From: Mesorhizobium sp. B4-1-3
Lineage (GTDB): Bacteria > Pseudomonadota > Alphaproteobacteria > Rhizobiales > Rhizobiaceae
Assembly (NCBI RefSeq): GCF_006439355.1
Contig: NZ_VFTG01000014.1
Span: 62,001-126,000 of the forward strand
Length of the DNA stretch: 64,000 nt
Reading direction: 5' to 3'
Position numbers and translations under genes: made by a program. This document shows positions 7,557 to 16,390 of the stretch, piece by piece (position 1 is the stretch's first letter; every line of letters starts with the position of its first letter). Under the pieces are notes generated by a model, which was given only the letters and a program-made list of their open reading frames with translations, was not told the origin of the DNA and ran no database searches.

Positions 7557-8432
7557 TCACGTCCCCTGCTCGTTGAACGGCGCCGGGCGCCATTTCACCA
7601 CATAGTTCTCGAAGCGGGTGATCAGGAACTCCACGACCAGCGCCATCACCGCCAGGATGATCATGGCCGCGAAGACGCCATTGGCGTTGAAGGCGCCTTG
7701 TGCCGTCGAGATCAGGAGGCCCATGCCCTGCTTGGCGCCGAGGAACTCGCCAACCACGGCGCCGACAAGGGCGAAGCCAAACGAGACATGCAGGCTGGCG
7801 AGGATCCAGCTCATCGCCGAGGGAATGATCACCGATGTGGTGATCTGCATCGGCGAGGCGCCGAGGATCTGGGCGTTGGCGATCATCGCCCTGTCGGCCT
7901 CGCGCACGCCCTGGAAAGCGTTGGCGAAGACGACGAAGAACACCATCACCACGGCCAGCGCCACCTTGGATGCCATGCCTAGCCCGAGCGCGATGATGAA
8001 GACCGAGCCAAGCACCACGCGCGGCACCGAGTTCGCTATCTTGATGTAGATCGAAAAGACGTCCGCCAGCAGCTTGTTGCGGCCGAGGATGATGCCCGCC
8101 ACGATGCCGCCGACGGCGCCGATGGCGAAGCCGAGGAAGGTTTCCTCAAGCGTCACGTAGATCTGCTGCCAGAGCGGCCCCTGCGAGGTGCCCTCGGTGA
8201 CCCAGGACCAGATCTGCTCCCAGATGCCCGACGGGCTGGAGAAGAAGAACGGGTCGATGATGTTGTAATCGGCGCCGAGTTCCCAAAGACTGAGGAAAGC
8301 GATGAGGATCGCGAGGCGCAGGGCGATGACCAAGGCGTGGCGCTTGCGCAGCCGCGCCCTTGCCTGCGCTTCGGCGGCGACGATCGACGTCGCGCGGGAG
8401 GCAGCCTGTTCGGTCGGAGAGATGGCGGTCAT
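7557..8432 (-). CDS. ABC transporter permease (SsuC/TauC type)
   Basis: Inner-membrane subunit of the importer formed with the next two genes. A short hydrophilic N-terminus, first helix IALRLAILIAFLSLWELGA, and five further hydrophobic segments are visible. The EAA loop is present as FANAFQGVREADRAMIANAQILGASPMQI. The ATG at 8432 has AGGAG 7 bases upstream; the 12-residue longer frame is not needed. Length of 291 residues is a little above the usual for SsuC-like permeases. The stop abuts the stop of the histidine kinase. Confidence 0.93.
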   Translation of the reverse strand: MTAISPTEQAASRATSIVAAEAQARARLRKRHALVIALRLAILIAFLSLWELGADYNIIDPFFFSSPSGIWEQIWSWVTEGTSQGPLWQQIYVTLEETFLGFAIGAVGGIVAGIILGRNKLLADVFSIYIKIANSVPRVVLGSVFIIALGLGMASKVALAVVMVFFVVFANAFQGVREADRAMIANAQILGASPMQITTSVIIPSAMSWILASLHVSFGFALVGAVVGEFLGAKQGMGLLISTAQGAFNANGVFAAMIILAVMALVVEFLITRFENYVVKWRPAPFNEQGT

Positions 8433-8445
8433 GCGGTTTCTCCTT

Positions 8446-9300
8446 TCAATGGCCGGTCTGAAGGCCACGGCTCTGGCCGAGTTGCACTTCCTCGCGAAGA
8501 TCGTTCCAGATCACCTTGGCGATCTCGATGAATTTCGGGTCGTAGCGGATGTCGGCCATGACGCGCGGGCGCGGCAGGTCGATGCGGTAGACGCTCTTCA
8601 CCGTGCCTGGGCCGGCGGTGAGCACATAGACCTTGTCGGCCAGGGCCACCGCTTCCTCGAGATCATGCGTGACGAAGACGACGGAGGACTTCAGCCCCGA
8701 CCATAGGCCCAAGAGCTCGTCCTGCATGGCGGTGCGGGTCTGCATGTCGAGCGCGCTGAAGGGCTCGTCCATCAGCAGGATCTTGGGCTGGTTGATGAAG
8801 GTCTGTGCAAGCGCCACGCGCTTGCGCATGCCGCCCGAGAGTTGGTGCGGATAATGCTTTTCGAAACGCGAAAGGCCGACGCGCCCGATCCAGTCGCGCG
8901 CCTTGTCGTAGGCTTCCTGCTTCGGCGTGCCGCGGAAAAGCGGACCGGCGGCGACATTATCGATGACGCTGCGCCACGGAAACAGCGCGTCGGCCTGGAA
9001 GACGAAGCCGATGTCGCGGCTGATGTCGGTGACCGGATTGCCCATGACGCGGACATTGCCAGTGGTGGGCCTGAGTAGGCCGGTGACGAGGTTGAGCGTC
9101 GTCGACTTGCCGCAGCCGGTCGGGCCGACGACGCAGGCGAATTCGCCGCGCGCCACCGTCATGGTGAAATCGCGGATCGCCGTCATCATGTGGCCGTCCG
9201 GCGTGACGAAGCGCAGCGTCACATCGTCGATGGCTATGGCGGCATCGGCCGGCGGCGCGGCGGGAGACAGTTTCTCGGCCGCCATGGTCTGGGATTGCAT
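8446..9300 (-). CDS. ABC transporter ATP-binding protein (SsuB/TauB type)
   Basis: 284-residue ATPase of the nitrate/sulfonate/taurine importer family. Walker A GPTGCGKST, Q-loop in FVFQADALFPW, signature LSGGMRKRVALAQ, Walker B ILLMDEPFSALD and switch His in FVTHDLEEA are all present. AGGAG lies 7 bases before the ATG. The gene is 13 bases upstream of the permease. A C-terminal tail after VYRIDLPRPR (about 40 residues) is common in this subfamily. Probably energises uptake of a small, possibly sulfur- or nitrogen-containing solute; the substrate cannot be named from sequence. Confidence 0.93.
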   Translation of the reverse strand: MQSQTMAAEKLSPAAPPADAAIAIDDVTLRFVTPDGHMMTAIRDFTMTVARGEFACVVGPTGCGKSTTLNLVTGLLRPTTGNVRVMGNPVTDISRDIGFVFQADALFPWRSVIDNVAAGPLFRGTPKQEAYDKARDWIGRVGLSRFEKHYPHQLSGGMRKRVALAQTFINQPKILLMDEPFSALDMQTRTAMQDELLGLWSGLKSSVVFVTHDLEEAVALADKVYVLTAGPGTVKSVYRIDLPRPRVMADIRYDPKFIEIAKVIWNDLREEVQLGQSRGLQTGH

Positions 9301-9465
9301 GGCACACTCCTGTTGTGGTGGCGCGGGGATGCCGGCGGGTCAAGCTCATGGGCCTGACTCGGCTCGGCATCCGGAAAGGCGCCGCTGCCGAATTGATTCA
9401 GGCGGCCGGCGCAAGCTGTTGTTTTTCAAGGACGGACCGATCGGCCCGCCCTTGCCTGTCGGCGC

Positions 9466-10479
9466 TTACTTCGCCGCGTCGACGAACTCGGTCGTGTAGG
9501 TCTTCGACAGGTCGATCTGCTTGCCCTGCAGGCTCTTGGAGAAGGTCGACAGAACCTTCAGCACCGTCTCCGGTCCGTCGGCCGGCATGCGGCCGTCCGG
9601 CGTGAACATCGCCTTGCCGCCGGCAAGGCCCTGCACATAGAGGTCCTTGCTGCCGGCGTAATAGTCCTTCGGCATCTTGCCGGCGATCTCTTCGGCCGAG
9701 TGGCCGGCGATGAATTTCATCGTCTTGACGAAGGCATTGGCGAGCTTCTGCGCCTCGTCCTTATGACCTTCGAGCCAGCTCGACTGAACGTAGAAGGAGG
9801 CCGCCGGATAATCACCGCCCAGCGCTGCCTTGGTCTTCTCGGGCGTGCGCATGTCGACCAGCACTTTGGCCTCGCCGGTCTGGAGCAGCTTGGCGATGGT
9901 CGGCTCGGTGGTCATGCCGGCCTGGATCTGGTCCTGCTTGATGGCGGCGATGAAGGTGTTGCCGGCGCCGACCGGAAGCAGCGTGTAATCGCCGGGTTTC
10001 AGGCCGTTGCGGACGGCGAGATACTGGGTGAGGAAATCGGTCGAGGAGCCGAGACCGGTGACGCCGAGCGTCGCGCCTTTGAAGTCGGCCGGCGACTTGA
10101 TCTCCGGATGCTTGGCCGAGACCAGCTCGACCTCGCCCGGCGCCTGGCTGAACTGCACGATCGACTGGATGTATTTGCCCTTCGACTGCAGGTCGACGGT
10201 GTGATCGTAGAAGCCGACGACGCCCTGCACGGCGCCGGCCAGCAATTCATTCTCGGCCTCGACGCCCGCGCGGGAGTTCACCAGCTCCACGTCCAGCCCC
10301 TCATCCTTGAAATAGCCGAGCTGCTGGGTGAGCACGGCCGGGAGATAGATCTGCTTTTCCATGCCGCCGACGATGATGGTGATCTTGTCGGCAGCCGAGG
10401 CCGCCGATGCGCCAGCGCCAACGATGGCAAGCGTCAGCGCCACCGAGCGCAGGACGCGTCTAGAGATGAAACGGGTCAC
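9466..10479 (-). CDS. ABC transporter substrate-binding protein (NMT1/SsuA-like)
   Basis: 337-residue periplasmic binding protein. GTG start at 10479 is set by GGAGGAAG just upstream, followed by an Arg-rich signal peptide ending ASAASA. The mature part begins DKITIIVGGMEKQIYLPAVL and shows the NMT1/THI5/SsuA pattern: LGYFKDEGLDVELV, GAVQGVVGFYDHTVDL, FKGATLGVTGLGSSTDF. Homologues bind sulfonates, nitrate, pyrimidine precursors or aromatics, so the ligand is open. It is the first gene of the importer operon, 165 bases from the following ATPase, with its promoter region between 10480 and 10642. Confidence 0.9.
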   Translation of the reverse strand: MTRFISRRVLRSVALTLAIVGAGASAASAADKITIIVGGMEKQIYLPAVLTQQLGYFKDEGLDVELVNSRAGVEAENELLAGAVQGVVGFYDHTVDLQSKGKYIQSIVQFSQAPGEVELVSAKHPEIKSPADFKGATLGVTGLGSSTDFLTQYLAVRNGLKPGDYTLLPVGAGNTFIAAIKQDQIQAGMTTEPTIAKLLQTGEAKVLVDMRTPEKTKAALGGDYPAASFYVQSSWLEGHKDEAQKLANAFVKTMKFIAGHSAEEIAGKMPKDYYAGSKDLYVQGLAGGKAMFTPDGRMPADGPETVLKVLSTFSKSLQGKQIDLSKTYTTEFVDAAK

Positions 10480-10544
10480 GTAACTTCCTCCACTGGGCGG
10501 CGCGGCGCGCCGCATTCCTCCTTGCGGCCACTCCCAGCCGCTTA

Positions 10545-10559
10545 TGTGGCGACGCCACA
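10545..10559. promoter_or_regulatory. 15-bp palindrome ahead of ABC importer operon
   Basis: TGTGGCG-A-CGCCACA, a perfect 7+1+7 dyad about 65 bases upstream of the binding-protein start. It could be an operator or a small hairpin in the leader. Confidence 0.4.
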
Positions 10560-10581
10560 AAACCGTCATGGCATGGCCAAC

Positions 10582-10600
10582 CTTTCAGCTGGCTTTCAGC
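10582..10600. promoter_or_regulatory. direct repeat, candidate OmpR-family box
   Basis: CTTTCAGC occurs twice with an 11-bp period (10582-10589 and 10593-10600), upstream of the ABC importer. Eleven-bp direct repeats are the usual target layout for OmpR/PhoB-family regulators, one of which is encoded at 5494-6171. The link is inferred. Confidence 0.45.
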
Positions 10601-10642
10601 CGTTTTAGCGGCTGCGGAACAAAATCCGGCTCGGTTTTCCGG

Positions 10643-11428
10643 TCACGAAGCGGTGAAGCCCAGCACATCGCACATGTCATATTCGCCCGGCGATCGGCCG
10701 GCGATCCAGAGCGCCGCCGCGATGGCGCCGCGCGCGAACATCGAGCGGTCGCCGGCGGCATGCGAGAGCGTGAGCGTCTCGCCCAGACCTAGGAAGCTCA
10801 CGCTGTGCTCGCCGACGATGCCGCCGCCGCGCGCAACGGCAAAGCCGATCTCTCCGGTCGGGCGCGGACCGACGAGGCCGTCGCGGGCGCGCTTCGCCAC
10901 ATCGTCCAGCCTGACGCCATGGCCGCGCGCGGCCGCCTCGCCCAACATCAGCGCCGTGCCCGACGGCGCGTCGACCTTGAAGCGGTGATGCGCTTCGAAG
11001 ATCTCGATGTCGCAATCATCAGGGCCGAGGGCCCGCGCCGCCTGCTCGACCAGCCCAGTCAGCATGTTCAGCCCCAGCGAATAGCTGCCTGAGCGGACGA
11101 TGGCGATCTCTTTCGCCGCTTCCGCTACGGCCTCCAGCTCGGCGACGTCAAAACCGGTCGAGCCGATGACCAGCGCCGGACCGCCGCGCGCCGCGCACGC
11201 CTTGGCCAGTTCGGCCGATGCCGCGGGCGTGGTGAAGTCGACCACCACATCGGCAAGCGCCAGCGCTTCATCGCGCTCGACCAGCCCCTCGCCCTTGCTG
11301 CCCGGCCGATGGAATCGCGCGACGAGCCGCAGCCGCGGATCGGCAGCGACGGTCTCCGTCATCTCCCGGCCCATACGGCCTAGCGCACCGGCAATGGCGA
11401 TCTTGAGCGGCTGCGGCATAGCGATCAT
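10643..11428 (-). CDS. dapB: 4-hydroxy-tetrahydrodipicolinate reductase
   Basis: Lysine/diaminopimelate biosynthesis: NAD(P)H reduction of hydroxy-tetrahydrodipicolinate. N-terminal dinucleotide fold [27 protein letters not shown], then the substrate-binding and catalytic segment [19 protein letters not shown] with the His pair and Lys, all as in DapB. Start is uncertain between ATG 11428 and ATG 11419; the longer frame to 11476 lacks similarity. About 261 residues, normal for the family. The gene stands 163 bases upstream of the ABC importer on the same strand; CAGCCG-CTAAAA-CGGCTG just beyond its stop may be a weak terminator. Rhizobia sometimes carry more than one dapB-like gene, so this may not be the only copy. 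Confidence 0.9.
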   Translation of the reverse strand: MIAMPQPLKIAIAGALGRMGREMTETVAADPRLRLVARFHRPGSKGEGLVERDEALALADVVVDFTTPAASAELAKACAARGGPALVIGSTGFDVAELEAVAEAAKEIAIVRSGSYSLGLNMLTGLVEQAARALGPDDCDIEIFEAHHRFKVDAPSGTALMLGEAAARGHGVRLDDVAKRARDGLVGPRPTGEIGFAVARGGGIVGEHSVSFLGLGETLTLSHAAGDRSMFARGAIAAALWIAGRSPGEYDMCDVLGFTAS

Positions 11429-11664
11429 TGTCGAAAGCTCGAGTCGGAACAATCCTCTAGCACGTCGCATTGGCAAAGTGATTCAAACGACTGCAGGGCG
11501 ATACGAAGGCCGAATTGCAGGCGAATGTGAAGCCTCACTCATCACCGCCGACGCGACATGCTAATTCAGCGTTCGTGTGTCCGGCTGCGCCCACGCCCAA
11601 ATCCGAGAGGGGCGCTCATGCTGCGGCCAGTGGATGCCCTGGTTCTTTCCTGCCTTGACGCCCC

Positions 11665-11892
11665 TTGCCGCAGTGGCCCTGGGGGCGCAGGCGTCTTCCG
11701 AAAAATCCGACGACGCTGCGCGAAGGCATCACCAACCGCATCGCGCTTTACAATGACGGCATCGTCAGGATGGGCGCCGGCGTGGTAGGCGATGCGCTCA
11801 GGATGGCTTACGTGGACCCTTGCGCCACTCTTGGTCGCCAATCGCAGATCATCCCGGACGATAATCTCGAAGGCCGAGACCCCACTTGGTGA
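11665..11892 (+). CDS. possible small hypothetical protein, perhaps 5'-truncated or frameshifted
   Basis: Frame from a TTG at 11665 encodes about 75 residues ending in LREGITNRIALYNDGIVRMG ... PDDNLEGRDPTW. Third positions are GC-rich and the composition is protein-like, unlike the complementary frame. No good ribosome-binding site precedes the TTG, and an in-frame stop lies just upstream (11656). A neighbouring frame from ATG 11634 reads as a short hydrophobic leader (MPWFFPALTPLAAVALGA), so a frameshift joining a signal peptide to this body is possible. No family recognised. Confidence 0.35.
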   Translation: MPQWPWGRRRLPKNPTTLREGITNRIALYNDGIVRMGAGVVGDALRMAYVDPCATLGRQSQIIPDDNLEGRDPTW

Positions 11893-11922
11893 GCCGCCGA
11901 GCAAAGCCCGACCGCGAAATGG

Positions 11923-14028
11923 TCAAAGTGCCCTGAGCCACACCTTGTTGTCGTGGACCGCAGCGCCGCCATAGGGCGCGGGCGCGTCGGCGCCCGTCAG
12001 CACGTTGATGCCCTCGCCGCGCTCATGCGCGCTGTTCGGCCAGATGCCTTCGGCGATCACCACGCCGCGCTTCACGCCGTCGAAGAACCTTGCGTGCAGC
12101 ACTACGTCGCCGCGCCGGTTGCCGACTTCGACGCGGCCGCCGTCTTCGATGCCGAGCGCCGCTGCGTCTTCGCGGTGGATGAGCAGCTCGGGCCTGCCTT
12201 CCTTGGCCTTTGACACCGGCGTCTCGGCAAAGCTCGAATTGAGGAAGTTGCGCGCCGGAGAGGTCGCCAGCCGGAACGGATGCTCCTCGTCCGCGACCTC
12301 GATCAGTTCGACATGATCGGGGAATTCAGGCAGCCGCTCCACCGGACCGAACAGGCCCATGCTTTTCGGCGGCCGGTTGGGCGCCGACTGCCCTGTCCAG
12401 TTGGGGCGGAAGTGGAATTTCTTGTCGGCATGGCCAAAGCCGTTGATGAAATGCGCGTCGTCGAAGTCGGGCTGCAGGTCCACCCACTTCTCGGCCTTCA
12501 AACTGTCGAAGCTGCCGAGCCCGCGCTTGCCGAGAATGATGTCGATATGCTCGCGCTCGGTCAGGCCGAAGCCCGGACGGTCGCCGACGCCCAGACGCTT
12601 GCCGAGTTCTTCATTGACGTAGTGGTTGGTGCGCGGCCCTTCCGGCGGTTCGATCAGCTTGGGGCCGAGCGTGATGTGCTGGTTGCCGCCGCCCTTGTAG
12701 ATGTCGTCATGCTCCAAAAACATCGTCGCCGGCAGCACGACGTCGGCGAGCTTGGCCGTATCGGTCATGAACTGCTCGTGCACGCAGGTGAACAGGTCCT
12801 CGCGCAGGAAACCCTTTTTCACCAGCCGCTGCTCGGGCGCGACATTGGCCGGATTGGTGTTCTGGATCAGCATCGCCGTCACCGGCGGGCCGCCATAGAG
12901 CGCGTCCTCGGCACCCGTCAGCACCGGGCCAATGCGCGAATGGTCGAGATAGCGGATGTTCGGGTCGCGCATCGCGGTGCCTTCGAGCACATCCTGGTTG
13001 AGCTTGAAGATGCCGGAATTGGAATGGAAGGCGCCGCCGCCCTCATATTGCCAGGCGCCGGTGACGGCGGCGATCGAGGCCGCGGCGTGCATGTTGACCG
13101 AGCCGTTGCGCTGGCGCGCGAAACCGTAGCCGAGGCGGAAGTAGGTTTTCTTCGTCGTGCCGACCAAATGTGCGAAAGCTTGAATTTCATCGACGCTCAA
13201 GCCCGTGATGGCGGCTGCCCATTCCGGAGTGCGGGTGCGCAAATGCTCTTCCAGCCCACGCGGATCGTCGGTGTATTTCTCGAGATAGGCGCGGTCGGCC
13301 ATGCCGTCCCGGAACAGCACATGCATCACCGCGCAGGCGAGCGCGCCGTCGGTGCCGGGCTTCAGCACAAGGCCAAGATCGGCCTGCTTCATGGTGGCGT
13401 TGTCATAGATGTCGATGACGACGATCTTGGCGCCACGCTCCTTGCGCGCTCTGGTGGCATGGGTCATGACGTTGACCTGTGTCACCACCGCATTGGTGCC
13501 CCAGATCACCACGCAATCGGACTTCGCCATCTCGCGCGGATCGGGGCCACGCAGCGCGCCCGCTCCCATCATCCAGCCGGTCCAGGCCAGATTGGTGCAG
13601 ATCGAGCCGAAGAAGCCGGAATATTTCTTGGCGTGCCGCAGCCTTTCGATACCGTCGCGCTGCACCAGCCCCATCGTGCCGGCGTAGAAATAGGGCCAGA
13701 CCGTCTCCGAGCCGTATTTCTCTTCCGCCGCGATGAACTTTTCCGCGACCAGGTCGAGCGCGGCTTCCCAAGAGGCTTCCTTCCAGGTGCCCTCGCCCTT
13801 GGCGCCTGCGCGCACCAGCGGCTTCAGCAGGCGGTCGGGATGATGCACCCGGTCCGCATAGCGCGCGACCTTGGCGCAGACGACGCCTGCCGTGTAGCTG
13901 TTCGCCTTGGCGCCATGCACGCGGCCGATACGATTGTTGTCGAGCAGCTCGACTTCGAGCGCGCAGGTGGAAGGGCAGTCATGCGGACAGGCCGAATGGC
14001 CGATCCGAAGCTTGGCGTGCTGGTTCAT
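11923..14028 (-). CDS. molybdopterin-dependent oxidoreductase
   Basis: 701-residue member of the DMSO-reductase superfamily. An N-terminal [4Fe-4S] site is formed by Cys14, 18, 22 and 51 (HSACPHDCPSTC ... VVCAK); the large molybdopterin-binding domain follows, and the C-terminal molydopterin-dinucleotide domain begins near LATSPARNFLNSSF. Cys144 in FFGSICTNLAW is placed where the molybdenum ligand is expected, but this is inference. No Tat signal is visible, so a cytoplasmic enzyme is likely. No electron-transfer or membrane subunit is encoded beside it, so it resembles the stand-alone FdhF/BisC-like enzymes whose substrates are often unknown. moaD and moaE elsewhere in the window belong to its cofactor pathway. 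Confidence 0.9.
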   Translation of the reverse strand: MNQHAKLRIGHSACPHDCPSTCALEVELLDNNRIGRVHGAKANSYTAGVVCAKVARYADRVHHPDRLLKPLVRAGAKGEGTWKEASWEAALDLVAEKFIAAEEKYGSETVWPYFYAGTMGLVQRDGIERLRHAKKYSGFFGSICTNLAWTGWMMGAGALRGPDPREMAKSDCVVIWGTNAVVTQVNVMTHATRARKERGAKIVVIDIYDNATMKQADLGLVLKPGTDGALACAVMHVLFRDGMADRAYLEKYTDDPRGLEEHLRTRTPEWAAAITGLSVDEIQAFAHLVGTTKKTYFRLGYGFARQRNGSVNMHAAASIAAVTGAWQYEGGGAFHSNSGIFKLNQDVLEGTAMRDPNIRYLDHSRIGPVLTGAEDALYGGPPVTAMLIQNTNPANVAPEQRLVKKGFLREDLFTCVHEQFMTDTAKLADVVLPATMFLEHDDIYKGGGNQHITLGPKLIEPPEGPRTNHYVNEELGKRLGVGDRPGFGLTEREHIDIILGKRGLGSFDSLKAEKWVDLQPDFDDAHFINGFGHADKKFHFRPNWTGQSAPNRPPKSMGLFGPVERLPEFPDHVELIEVADEEHPFRLATSPARNFLNSSFAETPVSKAKEGRPELLIHREDAAALGIEDGGRVEVGNRRGDVVLHARFFDGVKRGVVIAEGIWPNSAHERGEGINVLTGADAPAPYGGAAVHDNKVWLRAL

Positions 14029-14075
14029 GGCGCGTGTTTAGCGGGTTTTCGAAGAGAGGTGTAGAGCCAGAGACA

Positions 14076-14114
14076 ATTAGCCAATCTCCCCCCTTGTGGG
14101 GGAGATCAGCTAAT
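14076..14114. repeat. short palindromic repeat
   Basis: ATTAGC and ATCTCCCCC with inverted partners GGGGGAGAT and GCTAAT around a TTGT centre, between the molybdopterin oxidoreductase and the ABC-F gene. CTCCCCC-TTGTG-GGGGGAG cores are also found in the repeats at 19928-20090 and 43430-43640, so it belongs to the same rhizobial repeat type. It may serve as the ABC-F terminator. Confidence 0.6.
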
Positions 14115-15991
14115 CACTCCGCGATCCCTTCTTCATATTCCGCCGACATCGTCAGCCACTTGTCCTCGTTGAGCGCCAGCGTGTGCGCCAGTTGCGAGCG
14201 TTCCTTAGCAAGCCGTGTCGCGGTCGAGGGATCCTTTTCGTAGACCGCCGGATTGGCGAGCTCGTCCTCGATCAGGTCGATACGCTTGCGGATGCGGTCC
14301 ATCAGCGCCTCGGTGGCACGAATCTCCTTGGCCAAAGGCTCGAGCGCGGCGCGGCGCTGCGCCGCCTCGCGGCGACGGTCGGCCTTGGAGGCCTTGTCGG
14401 CTTCCTTCTGCTCGCGGCGGTTGGACGAGACGCCGGTGACCAGCGTCTTATAGTCCTCCAGGTCGCCGTCATACGGATTGACCGCGCCATCCTTGACCAG
14501 CCACAGCCGGTCGGCCGTCGCCTCCAGGAGGTGGCGGTCGTGCGAGATCAGGATGACGGCGCCCGGGAAATCGTTCAGCGCATGGATCAGCGATTCACGG
14601 CTGTCGATGTCGAGATGGTTGGTCGGCTCGTCCAGGATGAAGAGGTTCGGGCCTTCGAAGGCTGACAGGCCCATCAGGAGGCGCGCCTTCTCCCCGCCGG
14701 ACAGGTCCTTGGCCGCCGTGTTCATCTTCTCGGTCGAGAGGCCGAACTGGGCGACGCGGGCGCGCACCTTGGCTTCCGGCGCATCCGGCATCAGCCGGCG
14801 CACATGCTCGTAAGCGCTTTCCTCGGGGCGCAGATCGTCGAGCTGGTGCTGGGCGAAGATCGCCACCTTCAGCCCCGGCGCGATCGTCATCGAACCGGTC
14901 TCAGGCTTCAGCCGGCCGGCGAGCAATTTGGCGAAGGTCGACTTGCCGTTACCGTTGGCGCCGAGCAGCGCGATGCGGTCATCGGCATCGATGCGCAACG
15001 TCATCTTCTTCAAGACCGGATTGCCTTCGGTGTAGCCGACATTGACGCCGCTCAGCGCCACGATCGGCGAAGCGACCGTCTTCACCGGTTCGGGAAATGA
15101 GAATGGCCGCACCGTATCGTTCACCACCGCGGCGATCGGCTTCAGCTTCTCAAGCGCCTTCAGGCGCGACTGCGCCTGCCTTGCCTTGGACGCCTTGGCG
15201 CGGAAACGCTCGACGAAGGATTCCATATGCTTGCGCTGCGCTTCCTGCTTGGCGCGGCTCTTCTCCTGCAGCTCGCGCTGTTCGGTGAGCTGGCGCTCGA
15301 ACTGGTCGTAGCCGCCGCGCCAGAAGGTCAGCTTCTTCTGGTCGAGATGGACGATCGAATTGACGGCGCGGTTGAGCAGGTCGCGGTCGTGCGAGATCAG
15401 CAAGACCGTGTGCGGATATTTGGAGACATAATTCTCCAGCCAGAGCGTGCCTTCGAGGTCGAGATAGTTGGTCGGCTCGTCGAGCAGCAGAAGGTCGGGC
15501 TCGGAGAACAGCACGGCGGCGAGGGCCACGCGCATGCGCCAGCCGCCGGAGAAGGACGAGGCAGGCCGCTTCTGCGCGGCATCGTCGAAGCCGAGGCCGG
15601 CCAGGATGGTGGCGGCGCGGGATTCGGCGGAATGGGCGTCAATGTCGGCCAGCCGGGTATGGATCTCGGCGATGCGATGCGGGTCGGTCGCGGTCTTTTC
15701 CTCTTCGAGCAAGGCCTGGCGTTCGACATCGGCTTTCAGCACGATCTCGATCAGCGGCTCCTCGGTGCCCGGCGCTTCCTGCGCCACCTGGCCGATGCGC
15801 GTGTTCTTCGGTAGGCTGATCGAGCCGGTCTCCGAGGGGAAATCGCCGGTGATCGCCTTGAACAACGTGGTCTTGCCGGTGCCGTTGCGGCCGACGAGAC
15901 CGGCCTTGGTGCCGGCCGGCAGGGTCAATGAGGCATGATCGAGAAGCAGCCGCCCCGCCATGCGCAGCGTGAGGTCGTTGATGATAAGCAT
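14114..15991 (-). CDS. ABC-F family ATPase (YheS/Uup-like)
   Basis: Soluble protein with two ABC domains and no membrane part, 625 residues. First Walker A GLVGRNGTGKTTL with signature FSGGWRMRVALA and Walker B LLLLDEPTNYLD; second Walker A ALLGANGNGKSTF with signature LSGGEKARLLMG and LFILDEPTNHLD; a charged linker lies between, and a Lys/Arg/Glu-rich coiled-coil C-terminus follows from about residue 530. ABC-F proteins bind the ribosomal E site and act on stalled translation. The annotated start MLIINDLTLRMAGRLLLDHA at 15991 matches the family; the frame runs open to 16432 without similarity. Confidence 0.93.
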   Translation of the reverse strand: MLIINDLTLRMAGRLLLDHASLTLPAGTKAGLVGRNGTGKTTLFKAITGDFPSETGSISLPKNTRIGQVAQEAPGTEEPLIEIVLKADVERQALLEEEKTATDPHRIAEIHTRLADIDAHSAESRAATILAGLGFDDAAQKRPASSFSGGWRMRVALAAVLFSEPDLLLLDEPTNYLDLEGTLWLENYVSKYPHTVLLISHDRDLLNRAVNSIVHLDQKKLTFWRGGYDQFERQLTEQRELQEKSRAKQEAQRKHMESFVERFRAKASKARQAQSRLKALEKLKPIAAVVNDTVRPFSFPEPVKTVASPIVALSGVNVGYTEGNPVLKKMTLRIDADDRIALLGANGNGKSTFAKLLAGRLKPETGSMTIAPGLKVAIFAQHQLDDLRPEESAYEHVRRLMPDAPEAKVRARVAQFGLSTEKMNTAAKDLSGGEKARLLMGLSAFEGPNLFILDEPTNHLDIDSRESLIHALNDFPGAVILISHDRHLLEATADRLWLVKDGAVNPYDGDLEDYKTLVTGVSSNRREQKEADKASKADRRREAAQRRAALEPLAKEIRATEALMDRIRKRIDLIEDELANPAVYEKDPSTATRLAKERSQLAHTLALNEDKWLTMSAEYEEGIAE

Positions 15992-16129
15992 GAGCGGGCT
16001 TTTGCACGGGAGATCGGCGCTTCGCAAGAGCCAGCGCCTGGACGAGGCCTGCCGCGCGCGGTCTGCGGCCGTTCGGCAAAAAACGCGACGGGGCCGGAAC
16101 CAGTTGCCGACCGAAACGTTGGCAGGCCC

Positions 16130-16390
16130 GTGATCCGTTATCTCGCCCTCGCCTTCATCCTGTTCCAGGTCGCCACGACCACCGCGCTGGCGACGCAGGT
16201 GGTTCTGTTCGAAGACCAGGCCGCTCGAATTGCGGTCCTCGCTGAGCCCGCGCTTGGGCCGCAGGCCCAACCAAACTCTCCGCAAGCGGGAAAGCCAAAC
16301 TCTCCGCAAGCGGGAAAGATTGCGAACAGGCCAGAGACATGGGCGCCGGAACACCTGCTGATCCAGATCGATTCCGGGAAGGCGTTTTAG
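16130..16390 (+). CDS. possible small secreted protein with internal repeat
   Basis: GTG start would give 86 residues: a signal-peptide-like VIRYLALAFILFQVATTTALA, a mature part of about 65 residues, and a twice-repeated PNSPQAGK made by an exact 24-bp tandem duplication (16271-16294, 16295-16318). The frame is divergent from the ABC-F gene. No strong ribosome-binding site is seen (GGCAGGCCC precedes). No family recognised, so it may be a young or non-coding locus. Confidence 0.4.
   Translation: MIRYLALAFILFQVATTTALATQVVLFEDQAARIAVLAEPALGPQAQPNSPQAGKPNSPQAGKIANRPETWAPEHLLIQIDSGKAF

Noticed and set aside
10480-10642. TPP or guanidine riboswitch ahead of the NMT1-like importer
   Set aside because: The thi-box sequences (CTGAGA, ACCTGATCTGGATAATGCC) and guanidine-riboswitch conserved pieces are absent; only small dyads and a direct repeat are visible.
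12280-14064. 594-aa plus-strand frame opposite the molybdopterin oxidoreductase
   Set aside because: Composition is Arg/His/Gly/Leu-rich without domains; it mirrors the coding strand of a gene with intact Fe-S and molybdopterin motifs.
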